Shown one piece after another: positions 8,575 through 15,984 of a stretch of DNA of 64,000 nt. The position numbers and the translations under genes were made by a program. Below the pieces are notes generated by a model. That model made no database searches. It saw only the letters and a program-made list of their open reading frames with translations, and was not told the origin of the DNA. The DNA is from Calditrichota bacterium (GTDB lineage: Bacteria; Electryoneota; RPQS01). Position 1 is the first letter of the stretch, and each line of letters starts with the position of its first letter. The DNA is taken from the NCBI GenBank assembly GCA_020637395.1, contig JACJWA010000001.1, positions 992,001 to 1,056,000 of the forward strand, in the 5' to 3' direction.

Positions 8575-10023
8575 ATGGCAAAGGTCGTCGTCTTGGGAGC
8601 AGGAGTCTCCGGGCACACCGCTTCTTCCTTTTTGAGGAAGTGGCTGGGTAAGAGCCACTCGGTAACGGTCGTTTCGCCGAAGCCGGTCTATAACTGGATT
8701 CCCTCAAACATCTGGGTCGGTGTGGGAAAGATTTCACCTGAGAAAGTGGTCTTTCCCTTGCAGCCTGTGTATGAACGCAAGAACATTGAGTTCATTCAGG
8801 CACGTGCGCACACGATTCACCCGGAAGGAGATGAGTCGAGCAGTACACCGTTCATCGTTGCGGGAAGAACAGATGGCAGTAATGACTCCGTGCGCGTACC
8901 GTATGACTATCTGGTGAATGCCACCGGACCGAAGCTCGACTTCGGAAGAACTCCCGGACTGGGACCGGGGCATAACTCGGTGTCGGTGTGCGAGCCCGGC
9001 CACGCGGTCGAAGCGGCGGCGAGTCTCAAAGAGTCTATTTCAAAAATGCGCGCGGGTGAGCGGCAGAAGTTTGTGGTAGGCACAGGCCACGGGTTGTGCA
9101 CCTGCGAAGGTGCGGCGTGGGAGTACGTAGTCAATCTTGAGTTCGAGCTCAGGCGTTCCGGTGTTCGGGATAAAGCGGAAATCCTGTTCCTTACCAATGA
9201 ATATGAAGTCGGTGACTTCGGAATGGGGGGGATGCACCTGAAGCGCGGCGGATACGTCATCCACAGCAAGACCTTTACGGAATCCGTCTTTGCAGAACGC
9301 GGAATCAAATGGCAGACCCGCTCGCATGTGAAAGCCGTGGAACCTGGTGTGGTTCACTTTGAAGACCTCAGCGGTGCTCATGGCGAAGTGCCGTTCGATT
9401 TTGCGATGCTTCTGCCGCCCTTCAAGGGAGCAGGCTTCACCGTTTTCGACAAGTCCGGTGCGGAAATCACAGAAAAACTGATTGCTCCGAACGGATTCAT
9501 GAAGGTGGATGCCAACTACGAACAGAAGCCGTTCGAGAAGTGGTTGGCCAGCGATTGGCCTACCACCTATCAATCCACTGCGTATGCCAATGTTTTTGCG
9601 GCGGGAATTGCCTTCGCTCCGCCGCACGGCATTTCGCGGCCGATGGTCAGCCCCAACGGAACTCCCATTGCCCCGGCACCTCCGAGAACAGGTATGCCCT
9701 CGGCAAGCATCGGCAAGACGGTCGCCAGGAATATCGTCGGGATGATCGGAGGTGAGCCGGGACCTCGGTACGGTGCGTCCATGTCGAAGATGGGAGCTGC
9801 CTGTGTAGCCTCTGCGGGTGCGAGCTTGTGGAATGGTTCCGCCGCTGCCATGACGGTGTTTCCAATCGTGCCGGACTTCGACACCTATCCCGACTACGGA
9901 CGGGACCTTGGTTATACATTTGGCGAAATCGGATTGTCCGGTCATTGGATCAAGCAGTTGCTTCACCACATGTTCCTTTACAAAGCCAAGCTCCGCCCGG
10001 GGTGGAGCCTTATCCCTGAATAG
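8575..10023 (+). CDS. sqr: Sulfide:quinone oxidoreductase-family flavoprotein
   Basis: An FAD-dependent oxidoreductase of 482 residues. The N-terminal dinucleotide-binding motif is VLGAGVSGHTAS (6-17), and YDYLVNATGP (110-119) is the second flavin block. Cysteines C139, C175, C177 (GHGLCTCEGA) and C410 are candidates for the disulfide and persulfide chemistry by which these enzymes oxidise sulfide and pass electrons to quinone at the membrane. The C-terminus (HWIKQLLHHMFLYKAKLRPGW) looks like an amphipathic membrane anchor. AGGAG lies nine bases before the ATG. The exact SQR subtype cannot be assigned by eye; a related flavocytochrome-like enzyme is possible. A small companion gene follows. 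Confidence 0.8.
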   Translation: MAKVVVLGAGVSGHTASSFLRKWLGKSHSVTVVSPKPVYNWIPSNIWVGVGKISPEKVVFPLQPVYERKNIEFIQARAHTIHPEGDESSSTPFIVAGRTDGSNDSVRVPYDYLVNATGPKLDFGRTPGLGPGHNSVSVCEPGHAVEAAASLKESISKMRAGERQKFVVGTGHGLCTCEGAAWEYVVNLEFELRRSGVRDKAEILFLTNEYEVGDFGMGGMHLKRGGYVIHSKTFTESVFAERGIKWQTRSHVKAVEPGVVHFEDLSGAHGEVPFDFAMLLPPFKGAGFTVFDKSGAEITEKLIAPNGFMKVDANYEQKPFEKWLASDWPTTYQSTAYANVFAAGIAFAPPHGISRPMVSPNGTPIAPAPPRTGMPSASIGKTVARNIVGMIGGEPGPRYGASMSKMGAACVASAGASLWNGSAAAMTVFPIVPDFDTYPDYGRDLGYTFGEIGLSGHWIKQLLHHMFLYKAKLRPGWSLIPE

Positions 10024-10030
10024 GTGAAAC

Positions 10031-10201
10031 ATGGATCACAAATCAAGCATCGCAAAAGACCCGGAGTATTTTGTCACAAAGCCAACCGCATTCACGCAGT
10101 TCATGCGGACTTTCATCCCGTGGCAACTCCTGCGATTTATCGTGTTCAACCTGAAAATGATCCGCATGATTGGTCTGAGTCACGCCAAAAAACTTGACTG
10201 A
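10031..10201 (+). CDS. 56-residue small protein coupled to the sulfide:quinone oxidoreductase
   Basis: A short ORF starting seven bases after the SQR stop, with GGTGAAAC just ahead of the ATG. The product has a polar N-terminus (MDHKSSIAKDPEYF) and a hydrophobic, basic C-terminal half (FIPWQLLRFIVFNLKMIRMI), suggesting a peripheral or single-helix membrane peptide. Its spacing and translation signals suggest it is real and expressed with SQR, perhaps as a membrane docking or electron-transfer partner. I recognise no family. Confidence 0.6.
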   Translation: MDHKSSIAKDPEYFVTKPTAFTQFMRTFIPWQLLRFIVFNLKMIRMIGLSHAKKLD

Positions 10202-10289
10202 CGCGAAAGTCTGGACTCCGCGCAAGGTTCATTGGGAACCTATGGGAGTGCTCAATCGTTTCGGGGAGAGCAGGCGGGGAAACTCAGTC

Positions 10290-10318
10290 TTGACAAGTGA
10301 TTCGGAAATGCGTATATT
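10290..10318 (+). promoter_or_regulatory. Sigma-70-type promoter for the zinc-ribbon gene
   Basis: TTGACA (10290-10295) and TATATT (10313-10318) are separated by exactly 17 bases. The predicted transcript would start near 10325, leaving a leader of about 28 bases that contains a GAGAGGAA ribosome-binding site. Confidence 0.8.
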
Positions 10319-10352
10319 CCCGTTCGAAATCAACTCCGAGAGGAACGCATAA

Positions 10353-10544
10353 ATGGCTAAGAAACAGACCTTTACCGACAAGCTCTCCAAGAAGAAGGGT
10401 GCCGGTGCCGCACACTGCCCGGTGTGTGACGATATTTTTCACCCGGTTCGTGTACGTGAGTTTGCTACGGAGGGCGGCCGCCGTCGTCAGACGACCAAGA
10501 TGGTGAAGCTGTGCAAGTGCAACGAAAAGGAAATTTACGGTTAG
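10353..10544 (+). CDS. Small zinc-ribbon-like protein, 63 residues
   Basis: A basic small protein with a CPVC knuckle (residues 22-25) and a C-terminal CKC (54-56), which together could bind one zinc ion. The flanking sequence is rich in Lys and Arg (KKQTFTDKLSKKKG, GGRRRQTTKM), which suits an RNA- or ribosome-associated role. It has its own strong promoter and ribosome-binding site, so high expression is likely. It directly precedes rdgB. No family name can be given with confidence. Confidence 0.7.
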   Translation: MAKKQTFTDKLSKKKGAGAAHCPVCDDIFHPVRVREFATEGGRRRQTTKMVKLCKCNEKEIYG

Positions 10545-10551
10545 GCCGCGG

Positions 10552-11154
10552 CTGAAACTCGTCGTTGCCTCACGTAACGCGGACAAGTTCCGCGAGATTC
10601 AGGAGAAGCTGTCGGATTTGCCGATTGAGCTCGTGAGTCTTGCGGAATTTCCGTCTCTGGCCGCAACCATTGAGGATCAGCCCGACTTGATCGGCAATTC
10701 TATCAAGAAGGCCCGGGAAGCTCATGATGGCACGGGACTTTGGGCGATGGCGGATGACACTGGACTCGAGGTAGAAGCCCTGGGAGGAGCGCCGGGGGTA
10801 TATACCGCTCGTTTTGCAGGTGAAAACGCGACGTATGCCGACAATTGCAGGAAGATGCTGCGGGAAATGAGTGGTGTGCCGTCCGAGAAACGAGTGGCTC
10901 ACTTCAAGACCGTCATCGCTCTGAAGACTCACGATGGTTTGCACTGTGTCGAAGGGATTCTGCCAGGGAGGATAGCCTTTGCAGAGCGCGGACAAAAGGG
11001 ATTCGGTTATGATCCGGTTTTTGAGCTCGCCGACGGTCGAACTCTGGCGGAACTTGAATTGGCCGAAAAAAACCGCCTGTCCCATCGAGGACAAGCGGTT
11101 GAAAAGATGAAGATATTGCTGGAGTGGATGCTGTCAGAGTCGCAGCGAGACTAA
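10552..11154 (+). CDS. rdgB: RdgB/HAM1, XTP/dITP diphosphatase (probable CTG start)
   Basis: The house-cleaning pyrophosphatase that hydrolyses dITP, XTP and ITP to keep deaminated purines out of DNA. Visible motifs are VVASRNADK (substrate loop), ADDTGLEVEALGGAPG (catalytic acidic block) and FGYDPVF. The frame opens after a TGA at 10504-10506 and contains no ATG, GTG or TTG until TTG 10618, which would delete the conserved ASRNADK loop. I therefore place the start at CTG 10552 (protein M-KLVVASRN, 200 residues, normal length), eight bases after the previous stop and with a weak AGG upstream. A sequencing indel is the alternative. Confidence 0.85.
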   Translation: MKLVVASRNADKFREIQEKLSDLPIELVSLAEFPSLAATIEDQPDLIGNSIKKAREAHDGTGLWAMADDTGLEVEALGGAPGVYTARFAGENATYADNCRKMLREMSGVPSEKRVAHFKTVIALKTHDGLHCVEGILPGRIAFAERGQKGFGYDPVFELADGRTLAELELAEKNRLSHRGQAVEKMKILLEWMLSESQRD

Positions 11155-11178
11155 GGCAAGCCGAGTACTGACCTTTGA

Positions 11179-11202
11179 AATCCGCTCATTGAGCGGATTT
11201 TG
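11179..11202. terminator. Bidirectional terminator between convergent genes
   Basis: AATCCGCTC (11179-11187) and GAGCGGATT (11191-11199) form a perfect nine-base stem with a three-base loop, with T-rich flanks on one side and A-rich on the other. It lies between rdgB (+) and the barrel gene (-), so it can serve both. Confidence 0.75.
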
Positions 11203-11205
11203 AGT

Positions 11206-12666
11206 TTAGAATGAGACCATTGTTTCGATACGAACCGTGCGGTAGGTTTCGCCGTTCGCATAGGTGACACGGTGATCATACACCAGATTGACGTTGGGCG
11301 CGAGCGCAACAAAGAACTTGCCACCGTAAATCGTGCCGTCAGAGAGTTTCTCGAAAAATTCCGGCTTGTTGGGTTGATAGAAATAGCCCGCAATCTTGCG
11401 CAAACGACTCAGATTTTGCGGCGGAGTGGCGGCAGCCTCACCATAGAACGTTTTGCCGCTTGGATAGTTGGGGCCGTGCATGTCCAAGGCCCACGCGTAA
11501 ACATAGCCGATATCCGTCAGCGAAAGAGTCAAATCTCCGTAGATACCTTCCGCTTTTCCGAGTCCATTTAACCCGGATTCTTTTGTTTGGTACGTGCTGT
11601 CGCCAACAACTTGCGCGCGCTCGAGTTCATAGGAATAATCGAAGTAATCTCCAATGAACTCCTTCTCATAGCGACGATATTCAAGTCCAATCTCGACGGG
11701 TCCAATGACTGACCGTGCGCCGGGAAACGCCCAGCCCCAGCCGTAGTCATGTGCCTGGGCAGCCTGCGCGTAGCCCCAGAGCGAGAAGTTCTTTGCTTTG
11801 GCAACGGGAATTCCAGCGTCAATTCCAGTCAAGACCACTTCATCCGTTCGATCGCGGTAGTCACCCAGTCGCTTGATTCGATAAATGTCCGGCAGGTTAC
11901 CCCATTCGATGAGTTGCGCGATTTCTTCTGGTGTCAACAAGTTCTCGATGTCCTGAACACGCTGACGGTCGTCAATATCTCCGAATAGATCAAGCCGATT
12001 GGGCACTCCATCGTTGTCGGAGTCCTGCAGTCCTGCATATTGATTGCCGTCCATCCCGATTGTGGCTCCAAAGACCGGGCTGAACTTGATCGGGGGACGA
12101 ATCGCCAAACGACCAGCCACAACTCCAGGCTGATCGAATTCGCGGAAGTTGTTGGTCATGCCCTGGAACGACAGCAGCCCCCCTTTGCCATATTCGCCTT
12201 CAACATATGCGCCCACTCGCTTGATCTCGGGGTACTGTATCGTATTCGCGTAACGATGCATGATAATGCCATACCCTATTGTGACATTATCCAGTGCGCC
12301 AACTCGAAGATACAACGGATCTCCCGGAGCGCCGTACCGAATGTAGTAGATCTTTTCGATCGCATCTTCGGGCTCGTCCCACTCGTCTTCCTTGAGGTTT
12401 CCCTCTTCGTCCACTCGCAGAGTTAGATCCAAGCCAACACCCCATTTCCCAAGGGGGACGTCCGGGCGAAGGCCGAATTGCTGGTAGAGCTTACCGTTGA
12501 TAATGACCATTCCGATTGTACCGTTCCAGCGAATCCGACGTCCACCCGCATCGCTGGTGCGAAAAGGGGGGTCGAACGCAGGGTCCAGGGATTCCTGCGC
12601 AGGAGATTGCTGGCAGAGCAGCAGGGCAATGCCTAAGGTCAAGAGGACTCGGGTTACAGGGGCCAT
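11206..12666 (-). CDS. Predicted outer-membrane beta-barrel protein
   Basis: The only minus-strand gene in the window. From the ATG at 12666 the product is 486 residues with a signal peptide (VLLTLGIALLLCQQSPAQ). The mature part alternates short beta-strands with turns and ends in an aromatic residue (VRIETMVSF), as outer-membrane barrels do. A DSDNDGVPNRLD segment near the middle resembles the calcium-binding loops of thrombospondin type 3 repeats. A frame extends upstream to TTG 12705, but that codon is part of the -35 element, so the inner start is preferred. No Shine-Dalgarno sequence precedes it. Substrate and family are not recognised. Confidence 0.65.
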   Translation of the reverse strand: MAPVTRVLLTLGIALLLCQQSPAQESLDPAFDPPFRTSDAGGRRIRWNGTIGMVIINGKLYQQFGLRPDVPLGKWGVGLDLTLRVDEEGNLKEDEWDEPEDAIEKIYYIRYGAPGDPLYLRVGALDNVTIGYGIIMHRYANTIQYPEIKRVGAYVEGEYGKGGLLSFQGMTNNFREFDQPGVVAGRLAIRPPIKFSPVFGATIGMDGNQYAGLQDSDNDGVPNRLDLFGDIDDRQRVQDIENLLTPEEIAQLIEWGNLPDIYRIKRLGDYRDRTDEVVLTGIDAGIPVAKAKNFSLWGYAQAAQAHDYGWGWAFPGARSVIGPVEIGLEYRRYEKEFIGDYFDYSYELERAQVVGDSTYQTKESGLNGLGKAEGIYGDLTLSLTDIGYVYAWALDMHGPNYPSGKTFYGEAAATPPQNLSRLRKIAGYFYQPNKPEFFEKLSDGTIYGGKFFVALAPNVNLVYDHRVTYANGETYRTVRIETMVSF

Positions 12667-12676
12667 AATACTTGTT

Positions 12677-12705
12677 AAGTTACGTAAATTGGCGAGGCTT
12701 GTCAA
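12677..12705 (-). promoter_or_regulatory. Promoter for the barrel gene, nearly leaderless
   Basis: On the minus strand TTGACA (12705-12700) and TAACTT (12682-12677) are 17 bases apart. Transcription would begin around 12670, only a few bases before the ATG at 12666. Confidence 0.6.
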
Positions 12706-12725
12706 GCCCTAAGCTCTGTGAAAAC

Positions 12726-12754
12726 TTGCTATTTCGGGGCAAGAGGGTTATATT
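12726..12754 (+). promoter_or_regulatory. Promoter for the cysteine desulfurase operon, apparently leaderless
   Basis: TTGCTA (12726-12731) and TATATT (12749-12754) are separated by 17 bases. The expected transcription start is near 12761, two bases before the ATG at 12763. No Shine-Dalgarno sequence is present. Confidence 0.65.
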
Positions 12755-12762
12755 AATAAGTT

Positions 12763-13926
12763 ATGGGAAAAGTGACGTATTTGGATAATGCAGCAACGAC
12801 GCGGCCTGATCCAGCGGTGATCGAGGCCATGCGATCCGCCTTGGGGGAATCCTGGGGCAATCCGTCGAGTGTCCACGAAAGCGGCAAGGCCGCGAAAAGA
12901 GTCATCGAGAACGCGCGAACTTCGATTGCGCAGGTGGCGGGGTGCTACTCTGACGAAGTCTTTTTCACGTCCGGCGGAACTGAAGCGGACAATTGGGCGG
13001 TCGAAGGCGCGTTGTCTGCTTCCGCCAAAGCGCAGAAACATCTGGTCGTTTCGGCCATTGAACATCACGCGGTGTTGGATGCCGCAAAGGCCGCAACTGA
13101 GCATGGAGTCGAACTGACCATCGTGCCTGTGTCCAAAGATGGATACGTGAATCCGGAAGAAGTTCGCAACGCCATTCGTCCCGAGACCGTATTGGTCTCT
13201 GTCATGCACGTGAACAATGAGCTTGGAACAATTCAGCCTGTTGAAGAGATTGCGCATGTCTGTCGAGAACGTGACGTACTGTTCCACAGCGACTTCGTTC
13301 AGAGTTTTGGTAAGATTTCGTCGAGCTTCGTGAACTCGAACATAGACATTATATCCATGTCCGCGCACAAAATCCACGGTCCCAAAGGAATTGGCGCATT
13401 GATTGTTCGACGAGGGACTCGTGTTGCGCGGCGTCAACACGGTGGAAGTCAGGAACGCGGCAAGCGAACCGGCACAGAGAATGTTCCCGGAATCGCCGGA
13501 TTTGGAGCGGCGGCGGATCTGTGCGCGAAACGAATGCAAGAGGATTCATTGCGCATCAGGGAACTACGCGACACTTGCGAACGCGAGTTGCTGCGGAGTA
13601 TTCCCGACCTGATCGTCAACGGGCGAAACGGAGCGCGCGCGGACGGAATCCTTAGTGTCATGGTTCCGCGCTGCGACGGAGAAGAGCTTCTGGTCGCGCT
13701 CGATATGCGCGGGATCTGCGTCTCAACTGGCGCGGCCTGCAGCGCAGGCGCAACAGGAGCGTCTCACGTGATGACAGCTCTGGGACTGGAAAGCGAAGCA
13801 GCACGCTCAAGTCTCCGAATCAGTTTTGGCAGATTCAGCTCAAGCGACGACGTATCGCACATTGTCTCGGTCTTGCCCAAGATTGTCGAGACACAAAGAA
13901 GTACTTCTCCGGCGGCGACATGCTGA
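12763..13926 (+). CDS. Cysteine desulfurase, NifS/IscS family
   Basis: A pyridoxal-phosphate enzyme of 387 residues that removes sulfur from cysteine as a persulfide for iron-sulfur clusters or tRNA thiolation. The cofactor lysine is K203 in SAHKIHGPKG, H101 stacks on the ring (EHHAVLD), and the catalytic cysteine is C326 in STGAACSAGA. The two genes that follow are an unknown membrane protein and mnmA, so this enzyme may feed sulfur to tRNA 2-thiouridine. The ATG is preceded almost directly by the promoter -10. Assignment to NifS or IscS is not possible by eye. Confidence 0.94.
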   Translation: MGKVTYLDNAATTRPDPAVIEAMRSALGESWGNPSSVHESGKAAKRVIENARTSIAQVAGCYSDEVFFTSGGTEADNWAVEGALSASAKAQKHLVVSAIEHHAVLDAAKAATEHGVELTIVPVSKDGYVNPEEVRNAIRPETVLVSVMHVNNELGTIQPVEEIAHVCRERDVLFHSDFVQSFGKISSSFVNSNIDIISMSAHKIHGPKGIGALIVRRGTRVARRQHGGSQERGKRTGTENVPGIAGFGAAADLCAKRMQEDSLRIRELRDTCERELLRSIPDLIVNGRNGARADGILSVMVPRCDGEELLVALDMRGICVSTGAACSAGATGASHVMTALGLESEAARSSLRISFGRFSSSDDVSHIVSVLPKIVETQRSTSPAATC

Positions 13927-14828
13927 ATCGAAACGGAAAGGCTCTGCCGCTGATCCTGCTGATCTGTCTTGTCCTGCTAATCGCCGCAGCCTACTGGTAT
14001 TGGGGAAGGGGACCCGAGTATTCGCTTGATACTCTGCGCAGTACTCGAGCGGAGCTACGGTCGCACGACCTCAAGTTTCTCTCGCGGGGCAGGGACTTCG
14101 CCTGCTACACCGTCACTCTGGCCAGCATGACCGGCGATACTGTGCATGCTGTGTATCGCCTGCCTGCGAGCGAACAACGCGTCAAGACTCTTTTGCTCTT
14201 CTATGATCAGGCGGAAGACGTCAATATCCGCGAACTGCTGGACGATATGCCTAAGGCGAATCTTGCGGCGGTGATGGCTTGCAACATCCGTCAGTTCAGC
14301 CCTGTAAACGGAAGTCAAGACTCGCGCTATTCGCGAACCCAACTCTGGAGACAACTTGACGCGACCCGGAAGGGATTAGACGTGCTATTGCAGTTTGCGC
14401 GCAAACATCATGTCGTGGATACAAGCATGGTGTGTGTGGCGGCAAGCGAGTTTGCCGATTTGCCGCTTGCACTGTGCCTGAAGGACCTTCCATTCCCCGT
14501 TGCTGCAGCGGCGTTCGTTGATTTTCAAAAGAGTGCGAACGAATGGGCAGACAAGGCTCCTTCTGCGCTCCGCGATATTAACACGCTGCTTGAAGTTCCT
14601 TCTTCACTGGACGTGGTGCTTGTCGAAGCTTCCAAATCTCATGACAACGACCTTCTGTCGCTCATGCATGCTCAGCGGATCGAACTCCGTCCGGAATCCG
14701 GCGAATCGCTACTGAAGAGTGGAACTCGCGCGGTGCTGGACTGGATGATCGGCGACGTCGAGGAAGTGGCGCGCCCCGCCGCAGTTCCGGACTCTTCAAC
14801 CCTAAGAACTCTTCAGATGGGACGCTAA
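13920..14828 (+). CDS. Unknown membrane-anchored protein, 302 residues
   Basis: The gene overlaps the cysteine desulfurase stop by seven bases. One N-terminal membrane helix (LPLILLICLVLLIAAAYWYW) is followed by a soluble domain of about 270 residues. The middle part (KTLLLFYDQAED, then SMVCVAASEFADLPLALCL) has the strand-turn-helix rhythm of an alpha/beta-hydrolase, with AASEF where a GxSxG nucleophile elbow would be. If so, it is a degenerate, probably inactive hydrolase fold. It sits between a cysteine desulfurase and mnmA, but there are no conserved cysteine motifs suggesting a sulfur carrier. Function unknown. Confidence 0.6.
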   Translation: MLNRNGKALPLILLICLVLLIAAAYWYWGRGPEYSLDTLRSTRAELRSHDLKFLSRGRDFACYTVTLASMTGDTVHAVYRLPASEQRVKTLLLFYDQAEDVNIRELLDDMPKANLAAVMACNIRQFSPVNGSQDSRYSRTQLWRQLDATRKGLDVLLQFARKHHVVDTSMVCVAASEFADLPLALCLKDLPFPVAAAAFVDFQKSANEWADKAPSALRDINTLLEVPSSLDVVLVEASKSHDNDLLSLMHAQRIELRPESGESLLKSGTRAVLDWMIGDVEEVARPAAVPDSSTLRTLQMGR

Positions 14829-14832
14829 GCCC

Positions 14833-15984
14833 TTGACGGTCTCGCTATCACTTCCTGCTCCAACATCGGACAAGCGCACTCGTGCTGTCGTGGCCATTGC
14901 CATGTCGGGAGGAGTGGACAGCTCTGTCGCGGCCGCGTTGCTGTTGGAGCAGGGCTATGATGTCATCGGGTTGACGATGCATCTCTGGACCGATGAAAAG
15001 GGACAGGAGATGTCGCTGAATCGAGCCAGCGGCTGCTGCAGCATTACGATGGCACAGGATGCGCGCGAGGTGGCGGACAGGTTGGGGTTCAAACACTACG
15101 TGCTGAATCTTTCCAAAGAGTTCCATGGTTCGGTAGTTGAGAACTTCGCCGGCGAGTACCTGCGCGGCCGCACACCGAATCCGTGCGTGCGCTGCAATAC
15201 TATTGTCAAATGGCAGACCCTGCTTGAGAAGGCGCGCAAACTCGGCTGCGAGTATCTGGCGACCGGACACTACGCGAGAATAGAACGAGATGGTGACAGG
15301 GCGAAGCTACTGCGCGCCGCCTATCCGGAGAAGGATCAGTCCTACGCACTTTGGGGTCTTTCGCAGTACAGCCTGAATCACACCCTGTTTCCGCTGGGAG
15401 ACTTGCCCAAGCCTGAGGTGCGCGAAATCGCCCGGAGGTTTGATTTGGTCACCGCAGATAAGCCGGAAAGCCAGGACATCTGTTTTGTTCCCGACAACAA
15501 CTATCGCAGATTCCTGGAAGACAACTACTCTTCGCAGTTGAAAGTCTTGGGCGGCGGCGAGGTGATCGGACCGGACGGACAAGTTCTTGCGCATCACGAT
15601 GGAATCGCGAATTTCACGGTGGGACAACGCAAGGGACTGCGCGTCTCAGCGGACCGCCCCCTGTATGTCACGCGCATTGATCCTGAAACGGATCGTGTGT
15701 ACGTGGACTACGAAGAGAACTGTCTGTCATCGTCCGCAGTGGGACACGATGTGAATTGGGTGTCCATCGCGGAACCAAGCCAAGCGATTGAGTGCGAAGT
15801 CAAAGTTCGTTATCGCTCAGAACCCGTGCCTGCCGTGCTGCGAGTCCTTGGCAACGGACGTGTGAAGATCGAGTTTGATAAGCCCGTGCGCGCGGTCACG
15901 CCCGGCCAGTCCGCAGTCTTCTACAGGGACGATTGTGTATTGGGCGGAGCCATTCTATCCGAACCGGAAGGAGTGCATCCATGA
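14833..15984 (+). CDS. mnmA: MnmA, tRNA-specific 2-thiouridylase
   Basis: This enzyme thiolates U34 of tRNA-Lys, -Glu and -Gln, using ATP and persulfide sulfur. SGGVDSS (25-31) is the PP-loop. C118 in NPCVRCN and C217 in SQDICFVP are the catalytic pair. The protein is 383 residues, with the C-terminal barrel ending in a GQSAVFYRDD block. The start is TTG 14833, because the next methionine lies inside the PP-loop; no strong ribosome-binding site is visible. It is downstream of a cysteine desulfurase, its expected sulfur source, and overlaps panB by ATGA. Confidence 0.95.
   Translation: MTVSLSLPAPTSDKRTRAVVAIAMSGGVDSSVAAALLLEQGYDVIGLTMHLWTDEKGQEMSLNRASGCCSITMAQDAREVADRLGFKHYVLNLSKEFHGSVVENFAGEYLRGRTPNPCVRCNTIVKWQTLLEKARKLGCEYLATGHYARIERDGDRAKLLRAAYPEKDQSYALWGLSQYSLNHTLFPLGDLPKPEVREIARRFDLVTADKPESQDICFVPDNNYRRFLEDNYSSQLKVLGGGEVIGPDGQVLAHHDGIANFTVGQRKGLRVSADRPLYVTRIDPETDRVYVDYEENCLSSSAVGHDVNWVSIAEPSQAIECEVKVRYRSEPVPAVLRVLGNGRVKIEFDKPVRAVTPGQSAVFYRDDCVLGGAILSEPEGVHP

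Noticed and set aside
9040..10032. 330-codon minus-strand frame
   Set aside because: Antisense to the sulfide:quinone oxidoreductase gene; low-complexity composition rich in His/Arg typical of shadow frames.
10504..10560. Programmed frameshift joining the zinc-ribbon gene to rdgB
   Set aside because: No slippery heptamer or downstream structure was seen, and the zinc-ribbon protein is complete on its own.
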